NCBI RefSeq assembly: GCF_003334855.1
Contig: NZ_QOWE01000019.1
Location: 1 to 64,000, forward strand
Source of the DNA: Larkinella punicea
GTDB taxonomy: Bacteria > Bacteroidota > Bacteroidia > Cytophagales > Spirosomataceae
Direction: 5' to 3'
Length of the DNA stretch: 64,000 nt
The notes under the pieces were generated by a model that searched no databases, was not told the origin of the DNA, and saw only the letters and a list, made by a program, of their open reading frames with translations. Position 1 is the stretch's first letter. Each line of letters starts with the position of its first letter. This document shows, piece after piece, positions 34,699 through 44,708 of this stretch. Made by a program: the position numbers and the translations under genes.

Positions 34699-36471
34699 TT
34701 AGGTCTCAGATTGATGAAATCGTAGCGTTTTCTTCTTCGCAATCACCCGGATCGTTGCGATCAGGGCGACCAGCACCAGCGCCAGAATCAGCAGATACAG
34801 ATAGCCCCGCGATGCGTCCGGACTCACGACGGTTTTCTGGTTGCTGAGCATTTCATACGTCGGAATGACCCATTGGAAGACGTAGGCCTGCGCCAGCGTG
34901 ATGAAACAGATGACCGTCAGCATGATAAAACTGTGCTTGACCGTAAAGCGAAACAACTCCGATTCTTTGCCGACCAGATCGCCAGCCGCAGCCGCCACCG
35001 CAATGGACTGCGGAGAAATCATTTTCCCCACCACGCCCCCCGACACGTTGGCGGCCACCGTTACCACCGGATCGACGCCAATCGACTGAGCCGTTGCGTA
35101 TTGGAGTTTACTAAACAACGCATTCGCCGACGTATCGGACCCGGTAATGAACACCCCCAGCCAGCCCAAGATCGGCGCGAAAAAGGGGAATAAAAAACCG
35201 GTATTGGCCAGCACAGCGGCCAGGGTGAGCGTGATGCCCGAGTCGTTGACGATGTAGGCAAAACCCAAAACCGCAGCAATGGTCAGCACGGGAAATTTTA
35301 ACTGGTTGAGTGTGCTGATGAAAATGCGGGCAGCCTCCCGGTAGGTTAATCCAATCAAGGGAATCACCACCAGATTAGCGATGAGAATGGCGGTTCCGGC
35401 CGCCGATAAGTAATTGAATTTGAATATTTTTGGCAAAACCGCTCCATTTTCACCCACAATGGCGTTGTGCAGTCCGGGCACTTCAAACTGGATCATGCCC
35501 ACGGCGTTGAGTACGTCCTTGATCGGTTGCACACCCCAGGCAATTACCATGATGGTCAGCACCAGAAACGGCGACCAAGCCCGCAGCATTTGCCCGCTGC
35601 TATACGAAACGTCAGTGTTGAACGTGGGAGCCGGTTCGTTGGCAAACCGCCAGACGGTTTCGGGTTTCCAGAACCGCAGGAAAACCATGAGGCAGATAAT
35701 GGAGCCCAGTCCCGCGATCACGTCGGGCAGCGACGGCCCCAGGTAATTGGACGAAAACCATTGCAGGAACGCAAACGAGATCCCGGAGACCATGACCGCT
35801 GGCAGCACCTCCTTCGCTTTTTTGAAACCGGCGATGATCGTTACGAGGTAAAAAGGCAAAATAATCGACAAAATCGGCAGCGTGCGGCCCACCATTTGAG
35901 AAATCGGCAACTCCGGAATCCCGGAAACCTGCGAGGCTACGGTGATGGGAATCCCGATGGAGCCAAACGCCACCGGGGCGGTATTGGCAATCAGGCAAAT
36001 CCCCGACGCATACAGCGGATTGAACCCCAACCCCACCAGCATGGCCGCCGTGATGGCCACCGGCGCTCCGAAACCCGCCGTCCCTTCCAGAAAAGAGCCG
36101 AACGAGAACGCAATGAGCAGCGCCTGCAACCGCCGGTCGGACGTGATGGAAGCCATGAAGTGTTTGATGATTTCGAACTGCCCGCTTTTGACCGTCAGAT
36201 TGAACAGAAAAACCGCCATGATCACCAGCCAGCAGATGGGAAACAACCCGTATAACGCGCCGTGGGCGAAGGACAAAACCGCCAGTTTAACCGGCATTCC
36301 GTACACCAGAATGGCCAGCAGGGCGGCAATGACCGTGGCGAGTAAACTGGCCTGATAGCCTTTCATTTTTCGGATGATCAACGCCCAGAAAATGAAGAGA
36401 ATGGGGAGGGCCGCGACGAGGACGGACAACGTGAGGTTCTGCAGGGGATCAATAACCTGGGTCCATTTCAT
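34699..36471 (-). CDS. lldP: L-lactate permease
   Basis: 590 residues, about 13 hydrophobic segments. Typical LctP motifs: LPILFIFWALIIRKMKGYQA, AHGALYGLFPICWLVIMAVF, LIAFSFGSFLEGTAGFGAPV, FITGSDTSANALFSKLQ, and GVVGKMISPQSIAVAAAAG. It imports lactate (and perhaps glycolate) with protons. It faces away from lutABC, 1.1 kb to the right, which encodes lactate oxidation, so both are likely used together. Confidence 0.94.
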   Translation of the reverse strand: MKWTQVIDPLQNLTLSVLVAALPILFIFWALIIRKMKGYQASLLATVIAALLAILVYGMPVKLAVLSFAHGALYGLFPICWLVIMAVFLFNLTVKSGQFEIIKHFMASITSDRRLQALLIAFSFGSFLEGTAGFGAPVAITAAMLVGLGFNPLYASGICLIANTAPVAFGSIGIPITVASQVSGIPELPISQMVGRTLPILSIILPFYLVTIIAGFKKAKEVLPAVMVSGISFAFLQWFSSNYLGPSLPDVIAGLGSIICLMVFLRFWKPETVWRFANEPAPTFNTDVSYSSGQMLRAWSPFLVLTIMVIAWGVQPIKDVLNAVGMIQFEVPGLHNAIVGENGAVLPKIFKFNYLSAAGTAILIANLVVIPLIGLTYREAARIFISTLNQLKFPVLTIAAVLGFAYIVNDSGITLTLAAVLANTGFLFPFFAPILGWLGVFITGSDTSANALFSKLQYATAQSIGVDPVVTVAANVSGGVVGKMISPQSIAVAAAAGDLVGKESELFRFTVKHSFIMLTVICFITLAQAYVFQWVIPTYEMLSNQKTVVSPDASRGYLYLLILALVLVALIATIRVIAKKKTLRFHQSET

Positions 36472-36599
36472 AAACTATCCGGGCGTTAAGGGTTCAGGGT
36501 AAAGGTAGATCAATCAGATAAAGCAAATTTTACCACTTTTTACTATACGATTTCGCCCGTTCGGGATCTGCGTCTCTTTTCTGATTCGTTTTTACCGTC

Positions 36600-36626
36600 T
36601 TGTCAATCCGCCAACCGTTATCTTTG
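36600..36626 (+). promoter_or_regulatory. Bacteroidota promoter upstream of the phosphoesterase
   Basis: TTG at 36600-36602 and TATCTTTG at 36619-36626, spacer 16 bases, 34 bases before the ATG. Spacer slightly short for the consensus. Confidence 0.5.
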
Positions 36627-36660
36627 TGGCTTGTATTGATGTTACTTTCTGGTTTATAGA

Positions 36661-37440
36661 ATGTTAAAAATTGCCGTCATCAGCGATATTCACGCCAATT
36701 TGCCCGCTCTGGAAGCGGTTTTACAGGATATTGAAAACCGTCGGGTCGATCAGCTTTTCTGCCTCGGTGATCTGGTCGATTTTGCACCTTGGCCCAACGA
36801 AGTCATCGACCTGATCCGGCGAAACCGCATCCCGACGATCATGGGCAACCACGACGAACGCATTGCCTTCGACCAACCGGTTATTCCGTTGGCGAAACAC
36901 GGCGATTCCGAAACGCAGGCCCGCATAGCCGCCATAGCCTACACCCGCCAGCACATTACGCCGGAAAACAAGTCATTCCTGGCCAGCCTGCCGCGCCAGC
37001 TCCGGGTAGAATTTACATTTGCGGATGCGTCGCTTTCCGTCCTCCTGACCCATGCCAGCACCCGGTCGATCGACGAGTACATTTACGAAGACCACGATTC
37101 CGATGAGCTGGCGACGATGATGGACGAACAAAACGCCGACGTATTGATCATGGGTCACACGCACCAGTCGTACATCCGAACGATTCAAAACCGCCCCGGT
37201 TTTCCGGCCAAAACCGCCATCAATTGTGGCTCCGTCGGGCGATCCAAAGAAACGCTTCCGCTGGCTACGTACCTGCTCATCACCACATCCGGCGTTCAGA
37301 AGCGGTTTGATGCCGACTCGATTGCGTATGAGTTGATTCAGGTGGACTACCCTATTGGGCAGACCGCCGACGGCATCCGGCGCAGTGCAATCCCGGATTT
37401 TTACGCCAACTTTTTGGAGCGAGCCTTGCCGGTCGACTGA
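36661..37440 (+). CDS. Metallophosphoesterase (YfcE-like)
   Basis: 259 residues with the calcineurin-like metal motifs in order: SDIHANLPALEAV, CLGDLVDFAPWP, IMGNHDERIA, and LIMGHTHQSYIRT then INCGSVGRSKE. It hydrolyses phosphodiester or phosphomonoester bonds with two metals; substrate unknown. It lies between lldP (divergent) and lutA (same strand, 119 bases). Confidence 0.88.
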   Translation: MLKIAVISDIHANLPALEAVLQDIENRRVDQLFCLGDLVDFAPWPNEVIDLIRRNRIPTIMGNHDERIAFDQPVIPLAKHGDSETQARIAAIAYTRQHITPENKSFLASLPRQLRVEFTFADASLSVLLTHASTRSIDEYIYEDHDSDELATMMDEQNADVLIMGHTHQSYIRTIQNRPGFPAKTAINCGSVGRSKETLPLATYLLITTSGVQKRFDADSIAYELIQVDYPIGQTADGIRRSAIPDFYANFLERALPVD

Positions 37441-37559
37441 TCCATGATCCGTCACTAGAAAGGGTAAAGGGAGCTGATTCGCAGTTGCTTAGTAAATTGA
37501 TTCGCTTCACTGCTTTAGGGAGAAAAGAGTCTAAGCAACCCGATCCTAAACCTTACCCC

Positions 37560-38297
37560 ATGACTGTCGGACTATTTATTCCCTGCTACGTCAACCAGTT
37601 TTACCCCCAGGCCGCCATTGCGACCCTGCAACTGCTGCAAAAACTGGGGGTCGAAGTGGTGTATCCGCCCCGGCAAACCTGTTGCGGACAACCGATGGCC
37701 AATTCCGGCTTCGAACACCTCACGCAGGATTGTAACCGCCTTTTTCTGGAAAACTTTTCCGACTTCGATTACATCGTGGCGCCCTCGGCCAGTTGCGTGT
37801 TACACGTCAAGCAACACCTCCATGCGCCGACGAATCCTGCTCTGGCGGAACGTACCCGATCAAGAGTCTATGAACTGGTGGAGTTTCTGACCGATGTGCT
37901 GAAAGTGGACAATCTGACGGCCCGGTTTCCCCACAGAGTCGGCATTCACCAGAGCTGCCACGGGTTGCGGGGGCTTTACCTGGCCCAGATGAGCGAACTC
38001 AATGCGTCGCCCTTTTCCAAACCGGTGCAGTTGCTGAACATGGTGGACGGCCTGGAACTGGTTGATCTGGATCGCCCGGACGAATGCTGCGGTTTTGGCG
38101 GGACCTTCTGCGTGGCCGAAGAGGCCGTTTCCGTCAAAATGGGCAAAGACCGCGTGACCGATCACGTGAAAAATGGTGCCGAATACATTACCTCCGTGGA
38201 CCTTTCCTGCCTGATGCACCTGGAAGGCATCCTGCACCGGAATAAAAGCGCCGTCAAAGCCGTACACATTGCCGAAATTCTAAACGCTACCGTGTGA
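37560..38297 (+). CDS. lutA: Lactate utilisation protein LutA
   Basis: The ATG at 37560 gives 245 residues starting MTVGLFIPCYVNQFYPQAA. It is a CCG-domain protein with two Cys-Cys-Gly motifs (RQTCCGQPMANSGF and DECCGFGGTFCVAEE) binding an Fe-S cluster or heterodisulfide site. With LutB and LutC it oxidises L-lactate to pyruvate without a flavin LldD. Its TGA overlaps the lutB ATG by one base, so the two are coupled. Confidence 0.93.
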   Translation: MTVGLFIPCYVNQFYPQAAIATLQLLQKLGVEVVYPPRQTCCGQPMANSGFEHLTQDCNRLFLENFSDFDYIVAPSASCVLHVKQHLHAPTNPALAERTRSRVYELVEFLTDVLKVDNLTARFPHRVGIHQSCHGLRGLYLAQMSELNASPFSKPVQLLNMVDGLELVDLDRPDECCGFGGTFCVAEEAVSVKMGKDRVTDHVKNGAEYITSVDLSCLMHLEGILHRNKSAVKAVHIAEILNATV

Positions 38298-39691
38298 TGG
38301 AAAAATCAACGAAAGATCATGCCGCCCTGGCCGAAGCCTTTAACCAGGACGAAGAACACGTGAACTGGCACGACGGTGCGCTCTGGTGGATTCGGCAAAA
38401 ACGGGACATAGCCGCCAAAAACATACCCGAATGGGAGCAATTGCGCGAAACCGCTTCGCGCATCAAAAGCAACGTGCTGTCCAATCTGCACGATTATCTG
38501 CTGGAGTTTGAAGCCAACCTCACCAAAAACGGCGTAACCGTCCACTGGGCGGCTGATGCGGAAGAACACAACCGGATTGTGTATTCCATCCTGAAAGCGA
38601 AGGAAATCACGCAGATGATCAAGAGCAAATCCATGCTCACGGAAGAATGCCACCTGAACGAATACCTGATCGAACGCGGCATCGACGTCATCAACTCGGA
38701 TCTGGGCGAGTACATTCAGCAACTGGACAACGAACCGCCGAGCCACATTGTGCTGCCCTGTATTCACAAACGAAAAGAGGAAATCGGCGAAATTTTTCAC
38801 GAACACCTGGGCACTGAAAAAGGCGTTTCGGACCCGACCACCTTAACCCGGTTTGCCCGCTGGCACCTGCGCGATGCTTTCATCAGCCGCCGGGCCGCCC
38901 TGACCGGCGTTAATTTCGCCGTAGCCGAAACCGGGGAATACGTCGTCTGTACGAACGAGGGGAATGCTGACATGGGTGCTCATTTGTCAGACATCCAGAT
39001 TGCGTCAATGGGCATCGAAAAGATCATTCCCAAAAAAGAACACCTCGGCGTTTTTTTACGGCTCCTGGCCCGGAGTGCCACCGGCCAGCCCATCACGATT
39101 TATTCCAGCCATTTTAAAAAACCGCGTCCGGGTCAGGAGATGCATCTGGTTCTGGTCGATCTCGGCCGAAGCCGTCAGTTGGGTCGACCGGATTTCCGGG
39201 ATTCGCTGAAATGCATCAAATGTGGCGCTTGCATGAACACCTGTCCGGTGTATCGAAAAAGTGGCGGCTTGAGCTACCACAACACCATTTCCGGCCCGAT
39301 TGGCGCGATTCTGGCCCCGAATCTGGACATGAAAAGGCACGCGGATCTGCCTTTTGCCTCGACGCTCTGCGGTTCATGTTCCAACGTCTGCCCGGTAAAA
39401 ATCAATATTCACGATCAGTTGTACCAGTGGCGGCAGGTGATTGTTCAGGAGGGATACGCGGCCAATACCAAGGTTTTGGGAATGAAAGCGATGGCCTGGA
39501 CGTTATCCTCACCCGGTTCGTATTCAACCATCGGAAGGGCTGGTCGGTGGGTGTTGAACAACATCCCGTTTGCCGTGAACAACAAGTTCAATCCGTGGTA
39601 CAAACAGCGGGAAATGCCGGACGGTCCAAAGGAGTCGTTCGGGGAATGGTACGCCAAAAACCAGGGCGACAACGGTTCCGAAAAAGTTTAA
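38297..39691 (+). CDS. lutB: Lactate utilisation iron-sulfur protein LutB
   Basis: 464 residues from the ATG at 38297, with a GTG one codon earlier as alternative. The N-terminal LUD-type domain (NWHDGALWWIRQKRDIAAKN; GVNFAVAETGEYVVCTNEGN) is followed by two ferredoxin-type 4Fe-4S motifs, CIKCGACMNTCPVYRKSGG and CGSCSNVCPVKINIHDQ. Length matches the family. It carries electrons in the LutABC lactate dehydrogenase complex. lutC follows after 33 bases. Confidence 0.94.
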   Translation: MEKSTKDHAALAEAFNQDEEHVNWHDGALWWIRQKRDIAAKNIPEWEQLRETASRIKSNVLSNLHDYLLEFEANLTKNGVTVHWAADAEEHNRIVYSILKAKEITQMIKSKSMLTEECHLNEYLIERGIDVINSDLGEYIQQLDNEPPSHIVLPCIHKRKEEIGEIFHEHLGTEKGVSDPTTLTRFARWHLRDAFISRRAALTGVNFAVAETGEYVVCTNEGNADMGAHLSDIQIASMGIEKIIPKKEHLGVFLRLLARSATGQPITIYSSHFKKPRPGQEMHLVLVDLGRSRQLGRPDFRDSLKCIKCGACMNTCPVYRKSGGLSYHNTISGPIGAILAPNLDMKRHADLPFASTLCGSCSNVCPVKINIHDQLYQWRQVIVQEGYAANTKVLGMKAMAWTLSSPGSYSTIGRAGRWVLNNIPFAVNNKFNPWYKQREMPDGPKESFGEWYAKNQGDNGSEKV

Positions 39692-39724
39692 ACTCCCCTT
39701 TCCATCCTGAACCTGAAAACCGGC

Positions 39725-40315
39725 ATGAGCACCCGAGAAAGTATATTGGCTGCGGTTTTGAAAAACCAGCCTCCCGCCAGTCCGTTGCCCGACCTGTCGT
39801 TTTTAAAAGGCAACCGACCGGACGTCGTTGCAACCTATCAGGCGGTTTTTACCAGCATCGGTGGCAGCGTCTTTGTCGTTGACGATCTGGCCGCCGTGAA
39901 CGCCCGGCTTCGGGAGAACTTCGACCCCACGAAGCGACTGGTTACCACACTGCCGGATCTGGGCGAACCGTTTGAAGTTCTCTCCAAAACCGCCGATCCG
40001 CGCACCTTCAACGATGTCGAACTGGCCGTGATCGAAGCCCAACTCGCCGTTGCCGAAAACGGGGCGGTTTGGTTACCGGAACAACGGATGGGGCAACGCA
40101 TCATTCCGTATATCTGCCAACATCTGGCGGTGGTGGTCCTGTCTGAAACCATCGTTCCGACCCTGCACGAAGCCTATGCGCAAATCGGGGTGGGCGATTA
40201 CGGTTTTGGTGCGTTCATCGGCGGTCCCTCCAAAACGGCAGACATCGAGCAGGCGCTGGTGATGGGCGCGCACGGACCGATTACGATGAGCGTGTTTATT
40301 TTAACTACTAATTAG
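39725..40315 (+). CDS. lutC: Lactate utilisation protein LutC (LUD domain)
   Basis: 196 residues, LUD domain: VELAVIEAQLAVAENGAVWL, HLAVVVLSETIVPTLHEAYA, FGAFIGGPSKTADIEQALVM and GAHGPITMSVFIL. It is the third subunit of the lactate oxidation complex. A GC-rich palindrome begins 16 bases after the stop and may end the lut transcript. Confidence 0.9.
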   Translation: MSTRESILAAVLKNQPPASPLPDLSFLKGNRPDVVATYQAVFTSIGGSVFVVDDLAAVNARLRENFDPTKRLVTTLPDLGEPFEVLSKTADPRTFNDVELAVIEAQLAVAENGAVWLPEQRMGQRIIPYICQHLAVVVLSETIVPTLHEAYAQIGVGDYGFGAFIGGPSKTADIEQALVMGAHGPITMSVFILTTN

Positions 40316-40330
40316 GAGATTTTATAATTT

Positions 40331-40443
40331 ATAGTCCTTTCGCTTTTTGCCCCTAAATCCCCTAAAGGGGACTTGGACGCGGAATCATCCGGATGCTAAT
40401 AGTCCCCTTTAGGGGATTTAGGGGCAAAAAGCGAAAGGACTAT
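40331..40443. repeat. GC-rich palindrome, perfect 43-bp arms
   Basis: 40331-40373 is the exact reverse complement of 40401-40443 (43 of 43), with CCCCTAAATCCCCTAAAGG in the arm and a 27-base loop carrying TGGACGC and CGGATGCT. It starts 16 bases after lutC and ends 18 bases before the malate synthase ATG. Confidence 0.95.
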
Positions 40444-40461
40444 TCGCATCATTTGCTTTAA

Positions 40462-42378
40462 ATGATCAGTAACTCAACCCCGAACATGACCCTTATCATC
40501 CGCGACAACCTACAGGAAACCTATAAAGACGTCTACACCGACGAAGCCCTCGCGGCCCTTTCGGCACTGGTTCCCTTCAACCAACGCATCAAAACCGCCA
40601 TGGCCGACCGACTGAAACGGCGGGCTGATCGGCAAAAGACTAAAACCCGCATCACCTTCCTCGAACCGGAAAGTTTGATTCCCGGTACGGCGATTGCCGT
40701 GCAGGACGCCCGTGACGGCCAATTCGAAGGTTCGGTTATTCCGGCCGATCTGCAACGCCAGTGGATTCAGGGAACCGGACCAGCCGCCAAACCCAACGCC
40801 CCCGTCGAGAACAGCATCCGAAATGTGGCCTACGCGTTGCTTTCCGGTGCCGACGGCTGGATGTTCGACGGCGAAGATGCGCTGGGACAAATTACCACCA
40901 TGTCGCTCGACAACCAGCGCAACCTCAAACTCGCCATTCACAAAGACCCGGTTTTCCTGAAAGTCGCCGAACAGGTCGCCCAGGAAATGAACCGCTGGTC
41001 GAACTCATTTCTGGGCCGCGAAATGATCACCGATTGGGAAACCCAACTGAATTTTACTACCAAAATCTTCCGGGCGCGGGGTCTTCACCTCGACGACCGG
41101 CACATCCGCGACGCCGACGGAACAGCTCTGGCCGCTTCGATTGTCGATGCCACGCTGTACGTCGTCAACAATCATCAGGCACTGCAAAAAGCCGGGTCGT
41201 CCATCGTGCTGTATCTGCCCAAAATCCAGACTGCCGGGGAAGCCGCCGTCTGGAACGACCTGCTCGACGCACTGGAAAGCCAGATTGGACTCCCCGCTGG
41301 AACGATTAAAGTGTATGTGCTGGTCGAACAACTCGAAGCGACGCACCAGTTGATGGAAATCCGGGCGGCTTTGGGGAAACATTTCGTAGGCTACAATACC
41401 GGGCGCTGGGATTACATCAACAGCGTTTCGGATGCCATGGCGTGGGACAAAACGTTCATCAATCCGAACATTGAAGCCATTACGATGACCTACGGGTACA
41501 TGCGCAATTACGAAGACCGGGTTCGCCGGGCCGTCAACACACCGGACTTGCACGGCAATTTTGCCTTGTGGCAGGGCGGTATGGAACCCAACATTCCGGT
41601 GGGTTCCGAAGCCGGAGTCGCAGCCAGCATGGAAAAAGCCGTGGCGGGTGCCGGTCGCGAACAGCGCGAGGGAGCCAGCGGCAAGTGGGTGGCGCACTGG
41701 AAAATGGTACACATCGTCCGACCGGTTTGGGAGAAAGTGGGGGAAGCCAATCAGTTGGGGCGCGAATTTCCCCGGCTGACCTACACGCAAGCTGACGCCG
41801 ACGGATTGATTCTGATCGAACCGGCACCGACCGACATTCGGGGTGCGCGGAATCTGGTGAGTGTGGCGTTGCAATACGGCAATGCGTTCGGGCAGGGGAT
41901 GCAGGCAGCAGCCCTGAAACCGGCGGATTTTTTCGGCAACGACGATATTTTGTACCTGATGGAAGACATGGCAACGGGCGAAATCCGGCTGAGTATTTTG
42001 TGGGAATGGGTTCACAAAGGGGCGGTTTTGACGGACGATGATCCCGAAACCGGTACCAAAGCGGGGACGGTTTTTTCGGAGGAACTGTACCAAAAACTGG
42101 TGGCCGAAGAATACGAAAAGCTGTTGAAAGCCGCCAGTAAGGATGTGTACGAATCCTCGAAAACGACGACCTTGCCCATTGCGCTGGCGATTGCGAACGT
42201 CTACACGCTGAGCGCAGTAAAACCGCCCTGGTTCATCGACCTGCTGAACATCAACCTCAACAATCTGGATCTGGACGTGGCGAAAAAACGGATTCAACTG
42301 TATATGAACACGCTGGTAGAGGACGGGAAACGAATCACCGAAAATTTAGACTTTGTAGCAACGAGTCCGTATGTTTAG
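40462..42378 (+). CDS. Malate synthase family protein, extended form
   Basis: 638 residues; the ATG at 40486 is an alternative start. Malate synthase signatures: GWMFDGEDALGQ (Mg-binding Glu/Asp region), FRARGLHLDDRHI, VGYNTGRWDYIN, VAHWKMVHIVRPVW, and the catalytic-Asp segment ILYLMEDMATGEIRLSILWE. It would condense glyoxylate and acetyl-CoA to malate. It is about 100 residues longer than E. coli AceB, mainly a C-terminal helical tail (from about 560) and an N-terminal insertion. No isocitrate lyase lies in the window; malic enzyme follows 60 bases later. Confidence 0.82.
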   Translation: MISNSTPNMTLIIRDNLQETYKDVYTDEALAALSALVPFNQRIKTAMADRLKRRADRQKTKTRITFLEPESLIPGTAIAVQDARDGQFEGSVIPADLQRQWIQGTGPAAKPNAPVENSIRNVAYALLSGADGWMFDGEDALGQITTMSLDNQRNLKLAIHKDPVFLKVAEQVAQEMNRWSNSFLGREMITDWETQLNFTTKIFRARGLHLDDRHIRDADGTALAASIVDATLYVVNNHQALQKAGSSIVLYLPKIQTAGEAAVWNDLLDALESQIGLPAGTIKVYVLVEQLEATHQLMEIRAALGKHFVGYNTGRWDYINSVSDAMAWDKTFINPNIEAITMTYGYMRNYEDRVRRAVNTPDLHGNFALWQGGMEPNIPVGSEAGVAASMEKAVAGAGREQREGASGKWVAHWKMVHIVRPVWEKVGEANQLGREFPRLTYTQADADGLILIEPAPTDIRGARNLVSVALQYGNAFGQGMQAAALKPADFFGNDDILYLMEDMATGEIRLSILWEWVHKGAVLTDDDPETGTKAGTVFSEELYQKLVAEEYEKLLKAASKDVYESSKTTTLPIALAIANVYTLSAVKPPWFIDLLNINLNNLDLDVAKKRIQLYMNTLVEDGKRITENLDFVATSPYV

Positions 42379-42437
42379 GGGCGGTTTTTGGCAGCATTGG
42401 GCTGTCGCAACAATCGCCATCAGCAAACTACGATTCC

Positions 42438-44702
42438 ATGAGTTCGCAAAAATTACGGGAAGATGCGTTGCATTATCACGCCAAAGGACGTCCGGGAAAA
42501 ATTGAGGTTGTTCCGACCAAAGAAACGCTAAATCAACGGGACCTGTCGCTGGCCTATTCCCCCGGCGTGGCGGAACCGTGTCTGGAAATTGCCAGTTTCC
42601 CCGAGAAAATTTACGATTACACGACCAAAGGGAATCTAGTTGCGGTGATTACCAACGGCACGGCGGTGTTGGGTCTGGGCGATATTGGCCCCGGCGCGTC
42701 CAAACCGGTGATGGAAGGCAAATGCCTCCTGTTTAAAATCTATGCCGACATCGACGCCTTCGATATTGAACTGAATACCACCAATATCGATGAGTTTGTG
42801 CGGACCGTCAAGATTCTGGAGCCTACGTTTGGTGGGGTCAATCTGGAAGATATTGCGGCTCCGGCCTGCTTCGAAATTGAAGAGCGGCTCCGGAAAGAAC
42901 TGACGATTCCGGTCATGCACGACGACCAGCACGGAACCGCCATCACCAGCGCAGCGGCTTTGCTGAATGCCCTGACTATTTCTGGTAAAGAAATCAGTGA
43001 CATTAAGCTGGCCGTCAACGGTGCGGGTGCAGCAGCCATTGCCTGTCTGGATTTATACGTCGCGCTGGGAGTCAAAAAAGAGCATATTACGGTTTTTGAT
43101 AAAGACGGACTGTTGCACCCCGCCCGGACCAATCTGGTTCCGAATCAATATAAGTACGTCCGGGATCAGCTCCCGGACGGCTGGTCGCTGGCCGATGCCA
43201 TGCAGGGCGCGGATGTTTTTCTGGGGTTATCGATCGGGAAGGTGGTTAGTCAGGATATGGTTAAATCGATGGCGAAGGATTGCATCGTGTTTGCGATGGC
43301 GAATCCCACGCCCGAGATTTCCTACGAAGAAGCGGTTGCTGTCCGGCCCGACATCATCATGGCCACGGGCCGGTCCGACTATCCCAATCAGGTAAACAAT
43401 GTGCTGGGCTTCCCCTATATTTTTCGGGGTGCGCTGGATGTTCGGGCCACGGCGATTAACGAAGCGATGAAACTGGCGGCCGTTCGGGCGCTGGCCGATC
43501 TGGCGAAAAAGACGGTTCCTGAAATTGTCAACATGACCTACGGCCAACAGAATCTGTCGTTCGGAAGGCAATATATTTTGCCCAAACCGACGGACCCCCG
43601 ACTTCTGACCACCGTTGCGCCCGCCGTGGCCAAAGCCGCGATGGAATCGGGCGTTGCCGGCAAGTTGATTACCGATTGGGAAGAATACAATTCGCAGTTA
43701 TCGCACCGCATCGGATTGGACAATTCGCTGATTCGGGGCATTATCAACCAGGCGAAACGGTCGCCGAAACGGGTGGTTTTCACCGACGGCGAAAATCTAA
43801 CGGTGCTACGGGCGGTTCAGGAAGTGCTTGAACAGAAGATCGCGGTGCCGATTTTGCTGGGGAACGCGACGAAGATCAACCGGATCATTCGGGAAAATAA
43901 ACTAGCCATCGAGCGGGTTACCATCATCGATCCGCGTTCCCGGAAACAGGAAAAAACCGTACTGGATTACGCCGAAGTGCTGTATGAAAAACGGAAACGG
44001 AAAGGACTGACCTTTGTCGATGCGAAGGGATTGATGCTGCACCGCAATTATTACGGCGCGGTGATGGTGGAAGTCGGGGCCGCCGATGTGTTGATTTCGG
44101 GTTTAACGCGCAATTATCCGCAAACGCTGCGACCGGCCTTGCAGGTCATTGGACCACAGGACGGCATCAACAAGATTCTGGGGATGTATATCTTGATGAG
44201 TCGCTTCGGCCCGATTTTCCTGGCCGACACCACCGTCAACATCAGCCCGACCGCCGAAGAGCTGGTGGAAATTGCCGAAATTACGGCCAATGAAGTAAAA
44301 CGGTTGAATGTGGAACCCCGGATCGCGTTTCTGTCCTATTCGACGTTTGGCAGTGCCGGTGGCGAAGACGCTCTGAAAATGCAGAAAGCCGTCAAAATTC
44401 TTCACGCCAAACGCCCGGATTTGATTGTCGACGGTGAAATGCAGGCTCACTTGCCTTTTAATCTGAACTTGTTGAAGGAAACGTATCCATTTTCTCCACT
44501 GGCAAAATCGGGCGCCAACACGCTGATTTTCCCCAATCTGTCATCGTCCAACATTGCGTATAATCTTTTGAAAGAAATTGCGCAGATTGAAAAAATCGGC
44601 CCGGTGCTGATGGGGCTGAAAAAACCGATCCACGTTTTGCAACTCGGCAGTACGGTGCGGGAAATTTTCAACATGGTTGCGGTCGCGGTTGTCGATCGGT
44701 AA
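42438..44702 (+). CDS. maeB: NADP-dependent malic enzyme (malic + phosphotransacetylase-like domains)
   Basis: 754 residues. The N-terminal malic enzyme (about 1-430) has [78 protein letters not shown] and [15 protein letters not shown]; the C-terminal part (about 430-754) is phosphate acetyltransferase-like ([40 protein letters not shown]) and is thought to be regulatory. It turns malate into pyruvate, CO2 and NADPH. Position after malate synthase supports a C2/C4 carbon role. Confidence 0.95.
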   Translation: MSSQKLREDALHYHAKGRPGKIEVVPTKETLNQRDLSLAYSPGVAEPCLEIASFPEKIYDYTTKGNLVAVITNGTAVLGLGDIGPGASKPVMEGKCLLFKIYADIDAFDIELNTTNIDEFVRTVKILEPTFGGVNLEDIAAPACFEIEERLRKELTIPVMHDDQHGTAITSAAALLNALTISGKEISDIKLAVNGAGAAAIACLDLYVALGVKKEHITVFDKDGLLHPARTNLVPNQYKYVRDQLPDGWSLADAMQGADVFLGLSIGKVVSQDMVKSMAKDCIVFAMANPTPEISYEEAVAVRPDIIMATGRSDYPNQVNNVLGFPYIFRGALDVRATAINEAMKLAAVRALADLAKKTVPEIVNMTYGQQNLSFGRQYILPKPTDPRLLTTVAPAVAKAAMESGVAGKLITDWEEYNSQLSHRIGLDNSLIRGIINQAKRSPKRVVFTDGENLTVLRAVQEVLEQKIAVPILLGNATKINRIIRENKLAIERVTIIDPRSRKQEKTVLDYAEVLYEKRKRKGLTFVDAKGLMLHRNYYGAVMVEVGAADVLISGLTRNYPQTLRPALQVIGPQDGINKILGMYILMSRFGPIFLADTTVNISPTAEELVEIAEITANEVKRLNVEPRIAFLSYSTFGSAGGEDALKMQKAVKILHAKRPDLIVDGEMQAHLPFNLNLLKETYPFSPLAKSGANTLIFPNLSSSNIAYNLLKEIAQIEKIGPVLMGLKKPIHVLQLGSTVREIFNMVAVAVVDR

Positions 44703-44708
44703 TTCGGT

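Noticed and set aside
41005-42297. 430-codon minus-strand ORF within malate synthase
   Set aside because: Shadow of the malate synthase frame; Phe/His/Arg-rich with no recognisable domain.
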